Shown: in pieces, positions 4,914 through 6,847 of the stretch
How the letters are laid out: the number at the start of each line of letters is the position of its first letter
Numbering within the stretch: position 1 is the first letter of the stretch
Assembly: GCA_016206365.1 (NCBI GenBank)
Contig: JACQRR010000136.1
Span: 1-6,847, forward strand
Direction: 5' to 3'
DNA: 6,847 nucleotides
Source of the DNA: Candidatus Roizmanbacteria bacterium
GTDB lineage: Bacteria; Patescibacteriota; Microgenomatia; UBA1406; GWC2-37-13
Translations under genes and position numbers: made by a program
Notes under the pieces: model-generated
Told to the model about the DNA's origin: nothing
Databases searched by the model: none
Seen by the model: only the letters and a program-made list of their open reading frames with translations

Positions 4914-6239
4914 ATGCACGATATAAATGATCATTTCGATCCGGATAACTTTGACATCAATCTCTCAGAGATATCAAAAATCGAGGGAGCTGCATCTTTG
5001 GAAATAAAAGTCCGCGATAAAAAAATTGAAGACTTAAAATTTTCTATCTCCGAATGGAAGCGATTCTACACCCAGGCAATTCAGGGCAAACCAGCTGTAG
5101 CAATACCCCAGCTCGTGGCTCGAATATGTGGGACTTGCTCAAACGCTCATCTTTTGTGCTCTATAAAAGCAATTGAAAATGCCCTTAGCATTCTCCCATC
5201 TAATCAAACTAAGCTTCTAAGAAAACTTCTTCACTTTGGCTTGCTGATTAGAGATCATGCACTCCACCTATATATTTTTGCTCTGCCTGATATTTATAAT
5301 AAAAATTCGATACTAGAATTTGACGAGAACGACACTGTCCAAAATCAACTTCTCGAAGACACATTTGCGGTTAAAGAAGTTGGCAATCAACTTTCGATAA
5401 TTATTGGTGGTCGATCCGTTCACGCTCCCAATCCTACCATCGGTGGTTTTCATAAACTTCCAAAAATTGATGATTTGAAAAATCTGCGGCCCAAATTGCA
5501 ACAAATAAGGCCTAAAATAATAAATCTTGTTGAAATTTTTGCCAAAGTTACATCTGTATTAAAACCAAGAATTCAACCCAGCTTTAGCAGCCTTACCTCC
5601 GATGATTTTTCCTTTTTAGACGGAATAATGAAAAGCGCTGCTGGAAAAGCATTATCGGAAAGAGAATTAGATAAATATCTTGAGGCAGTCATAATTCCCT
5701 ATTCTCATGCACGCGGATTTAAATTAAATGGCAATCTTATGATGGTTGGAGCATTAGCGAGACTAAATCTCTCAAAGCAAAGCCTTCACCCGAAAACAAA
5801 AATAGACATAAACAATTATCTCAGCCTATTTCCTTCAAGCAATATCTATCACAACAATCTTGCCCAGGCTATCGAAATATTACATGTCATCGATACTTCG
5901 CTAGATATAATTGATCGCCTCAATGAAATCGCAGAAGAAAAACCGCCCAAAATAACTCCTAAAGAATCTGTCGGGGTTGGCATCATAGAAGCACCAAGAG
6001 GAACTCTCTATCACAAATATAAGATTGATTCTCAAGGATTAGTTAAAAAAGCCGAGATCATAGTGCCTACAGGCCAAAATCAAGTACTCATGGAAAAAGG
6101 AATTTACGAACAGACCGAAAGACTACTTTTAGAAGATGCCGATAAAGAAAAAATAACCCTAGAGGCAGAAAAACTCATCCGCGCCTTTGATCCCTGTATG
6201 TCCTGTGCCTCGCATTTTTTGCAGGTAAATTGGAGATAA
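4914..6239 (+). CDS. [NiFe] hydrogenase large (catalytic) subunit
   Basis: It carries the Ni-Fe(CN)2CO centre that interconverts H2 with protons and electrons. The N-terminal motif RICGTCSNAH (70-79) supplies Cys72 and Cys75; the C-terminal motif DPCMSCASH (426-434) supplies Cys428 and Cys431, so all four metal ligands are present. Other family landmarks are SKIEGA (21-26, Glu24), RDHALHLY (113-120), GGRSVHAPNPTIGGFH (165-180), EAPRGTLYH (359-367) and PTGQN (385-389, usually PTAQN). The 441 aa length and the short sequence after DPCxxCxxH fit soluble group 3-like enzymes; the exact subgroup cannot be fixed without a tree. Seven residues, FLQVNWR, follow His434 and are the likely peptide removed by the maturation protease. 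It starts 53 nt after hydS with no Shine-Dalgarno; ATG 4914 is the only methionine before the conserved N-terminus. Its last 65 nt overlap the protease gene on the other strand. Confidence 0.94.
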   Translation: MHDINDHFDPDNFDINLSEISKIEGAASLEIKVRDKKIEDLKFSISEWKRFYTQAIQGKPAVAIPQLVARICGTCSNAHLLCSIKAIENALSILPSNQTKLLRKLLHFGLLIRDHALHLYIFALPDIYNKNSILEFDENDTVQNQLLEDTFAVKEVGNQLSIIIGGRSVHAPNPTIGGFHKLPKIDDLKNLRPKLQQIRPKIINLVEIFAKVTSVLKPRIQPSFSSLTSDDFSFLDGIMKSAAGKALSERELDKYLEAVIIPYSHARGFKLNGNLMMVGALARLNLSKQSLHPKTKIDINNYLSLFPSSNIYHNNLAQAIEILHVIDTSLDIIDRLNEIAEEKPPKITPKESVGVGIIEAPRGTLYHKYKIDSQGLVKKAEIIVPTGQNQVLMEKGIYEQTERLLLEDADKEKITLEAEKLIRAFDPCMSCASHFLQVNWR

Positions 6240-6615
6240 TCCTTTCTAGCTCTAAAACTATATCCACCATCTTGATACGATCGTACCAAGATGGTATACC
6301 TATAATTCTCACCCGGTCAATTTTTTTTCTTTTTTTTAATAGAAAAAGATGGAATGATAGATCGTAGTCGTGAGGAGTAATTGGAGTGTTTGTTATCTCT
6401 TTCAAGTCTTCGAGATCTAAAATGCTCGGTTTTTTAATGTCTTGGATCGTATCTATAATAGTTATATTTTTTTCACCTTCCGGAGGAAAATTTTCATTCG
6501 GATCAACAACGATAAAGTCGATATTGGGAAATACTTTTTGTAATGACGGAATTAATTTTATCGGCAATGAATCTTCTTCAATGAGGGGATTCCCGAAAAC
6601 ATAAATCTTTTTCAC
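6175..6615 (-). CDS. Hydrogenase maturation endopeptidase (peptidase M52, HybD/HycI type)
   Basis: It cleaves the short C-terminal peptide from the large subunit after nickel insertion, allowing the Ni-Fe site to close. The N-terminus KIYVFGNPLIEEDSLP matches the family GNPLL-DDG segment, with Asp15 at the position of the HybD ligand Glu16. Asp55 in ITIIDT and His82 in TPHDYDLSFHL match the other two nickel-sensing ligands. The fold should be an alpha/beta sandwich of about 130 residues; at 146 aa it has a basic tail of about 16 residues (from PAKNARHR) beyond the expected end near residue 130. From residue 126 onward the coding sequence lies antisense to the 3' end of hydL. The start is a GTG at 6615 and no good Shine-Dalgarno is visible. 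It lies 28 nt after the HypC-like gene, so the two are probably cotranscribed. It almost certainly acts on the adjacent large subunit. Confidence 0.85.
   Translation of the reverse strand: MKKIYVFGNPLIEEDSLPIKLIPSLQKVFPNIDFIVVDPNENFPPEGEKNITIIDTIQDIKKPSILDLEDLKEITNTPITPHDYDLSFHLFLLKKRKKIDRVRIIGIPSWYDRIKMVDIVLELERIISNLPAKNARHRTYRDQRRG
6266..6295. repeat. Near-perfect 30-nt palindrome downstream of hydL, inside the protease gene
   Basis: ACCATCTTG (6266-6274) pairs with CAAGATGGT (6287-6295) around the self-complementary TACGATCGTA (6276-6285). The only mismatch is A6275 against C6286. It starts 27 nt after the hydL stop and encodes the WYDRIKMV region of the protease on the minus strand. A T-rich tract (about 6319-6338, two runs of eight T) begins 23 nt further on. 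That is too far for a standard intrinsic terminator, but the hairpin could protect or end the hydSL transcript. Confidence 0.65.
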
Positions 6616-6643
6616 TTTATTATGTTAATAAATTGTAGTAAGA

Positions 6644-6847
6644 CTAGATATTAAAAAAATCAATGGCTTTTTTTGTGTAAAATTCCAAATTCCTTACCTG
6701 CCATGTTGTCAGAACATCACAAGCAAATCCCCAATGAAAACTCACCCAGTCACCTACTTTGAGGTTCTTGAGAAATGTTTTTCCTTTATAGTCAAATTTT
6801 AATTCTCTGATGGTTTGTTTACCTAAAGTTAATTGTTGATTGTTAAT
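6644..6847 (-). CDS. Partial hydrogenase-associated protein with HypC-like C-terminus (possibly DUF6390 family)
   Basis: Only the last 67 codons are in the window; the gene enters from the right edge and ends at TAG (6644-6646). The visible sequence includes KQTIRELKFDYKGKTFL, then KVGDWVSFHWGFACDVLT, then a final helix ending in KKAIDFFNI. The GDxVxxHxGFA pattern followed by a helix is the hallmark of the HypC/HupF small chaperone, which carries the Fe(CN)2CO unit with HypD. The Trp-rich version (VSFHWGFACD) also recalls a family annotated as DUF6390 beside actinobacterial hydrogenase genes; this is from memory and unchecked. The N-terminal Met-Cys needed for HypC function is outside the window, so a true HypC and a larger protein with a HypC-like end remain possible. 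It is the upstream neighbour of the maturation protease, which supports a role in maturing this hydrogenase. Confidence 0.65.
   Translation of the reverse strand: MNNQQLTLGKQTIRELKFDYKGKTFLKNLKVGDWVSFHWGFACDVLTTWQVRNLEFYTKKAIDFFNI
6832..6847. repeat. Second copy of the ATTGTTR heptamer array, running off the right edge
   Basis: ATTGTTG (6832-6838), ATTGTTA (6839-6845) and the start of a third unit reach the window end. With the preceding A, 17 nt (6831-6847) are identical to 143-159 upstream of aspS. Here the repeat lies in the frame of the HypC-like protein and encodes INNQQ on the minus strand. Confidence 0.6.

Noticed and set aside
4629..4934. 101-codon minus-strand frame across hydS, the repeat element and the start of hydL
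   Set aside because: It is antisense to conserved hydS codons, and part of it is a translation of the palindromic repeat (VILNEVKDLG), a typical false protein from such repeats.
4914..6239. Complex I NuoD/NuoC-type subunit and not a hydrogenase
   Set aside because: All four Ni/Fe cysteines (RICGTC and DPCMSC) are present and a maturation protease is adjacent; NuoD has lost these.
6386..6604. 72-codon open frame on the plus strand opposite the protease gene
   Set aside because: The minus-strand frame carries the M52 motifs (GNPL, Asp15, Asp55, His82), and the plus-strand frame shows nothing recognisable.

Overview
The window is about 60-65% A+T. It is compact, uses the standard code (TGA serves as a stop, for example at the end of the carboxypeptidase gene) and often lacks Shine-Dalgarno sequences. 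It carries an archaeal-type AspRS, a PBP5-type peptidoglycan carboxypeptidase and a small [NiFe] hydrogenase. This mixture suggests a bacterium of the Candidate Phyla Radiation (Patescibacteria), perhaps Microgenomates-like. The lineage is inferred from gene content and style only, because the window has no rRNA or other phylogenetic marker that settles it.

Left part (1-2184). A possible minus-strand gene fragment leaves the left edge. A clear sigma70-like promoter (TTGTCA-17-TACAAT) and a four-unit heptamer array lead into aspS. The encoded protein is an archaeal-type aspartyl-tRNA synthetase with a YbaK/ProX-type editing domain fused to its C-terminus. The 204-nt gap after it holds three REP-like palindromes that share an outer arm but have different inner stems.

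Middle (2185-4314). A secreted D-Ala-D-Ala carboxypeptidase (+) converges on an unrecognised single-pass membrane protein (-). An imperfect inverted repeat lies between them. The membrane protein gene and the hydrogenase operon are divergent across about 63 nt, and promoter spacing predicts leaderless or nearly leaderless mRNAs on both sides.

Right part (4315-6847). hydS-hydL encode the small (181 aa) and large (441 aa) subunits of a compact cytoplasmic [NiFe] hydrogenase. All four Ni/Fe-binding cysteines are present. The small subunit has room for one Fe-S cluster and carries an unusual CCED motif in place of CxGC. Facing it on the minus strand are a HypC-like C-terminal fragment (perhaps the family annotated as DUF6390) and an M52-type maturation endopeptidase. 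The endopeptidase 3' end overlaps the hydL 3' end by 65 nt, antisense to the codons of the catalytic DPCxxCxxH motif. No diaphorase, ferredoxin or membrane partner gene lies next to hydSL in the window, so the electron partner is unknown.

The most notable points are the orphan two-subunit hydrogenase with its unusual cluster motif, a palindromic repeat that supplies the hydS C-terminus, the AspRS-YbaK fusion, and a heptamer repeat found both at the aspS start and at the right edge.
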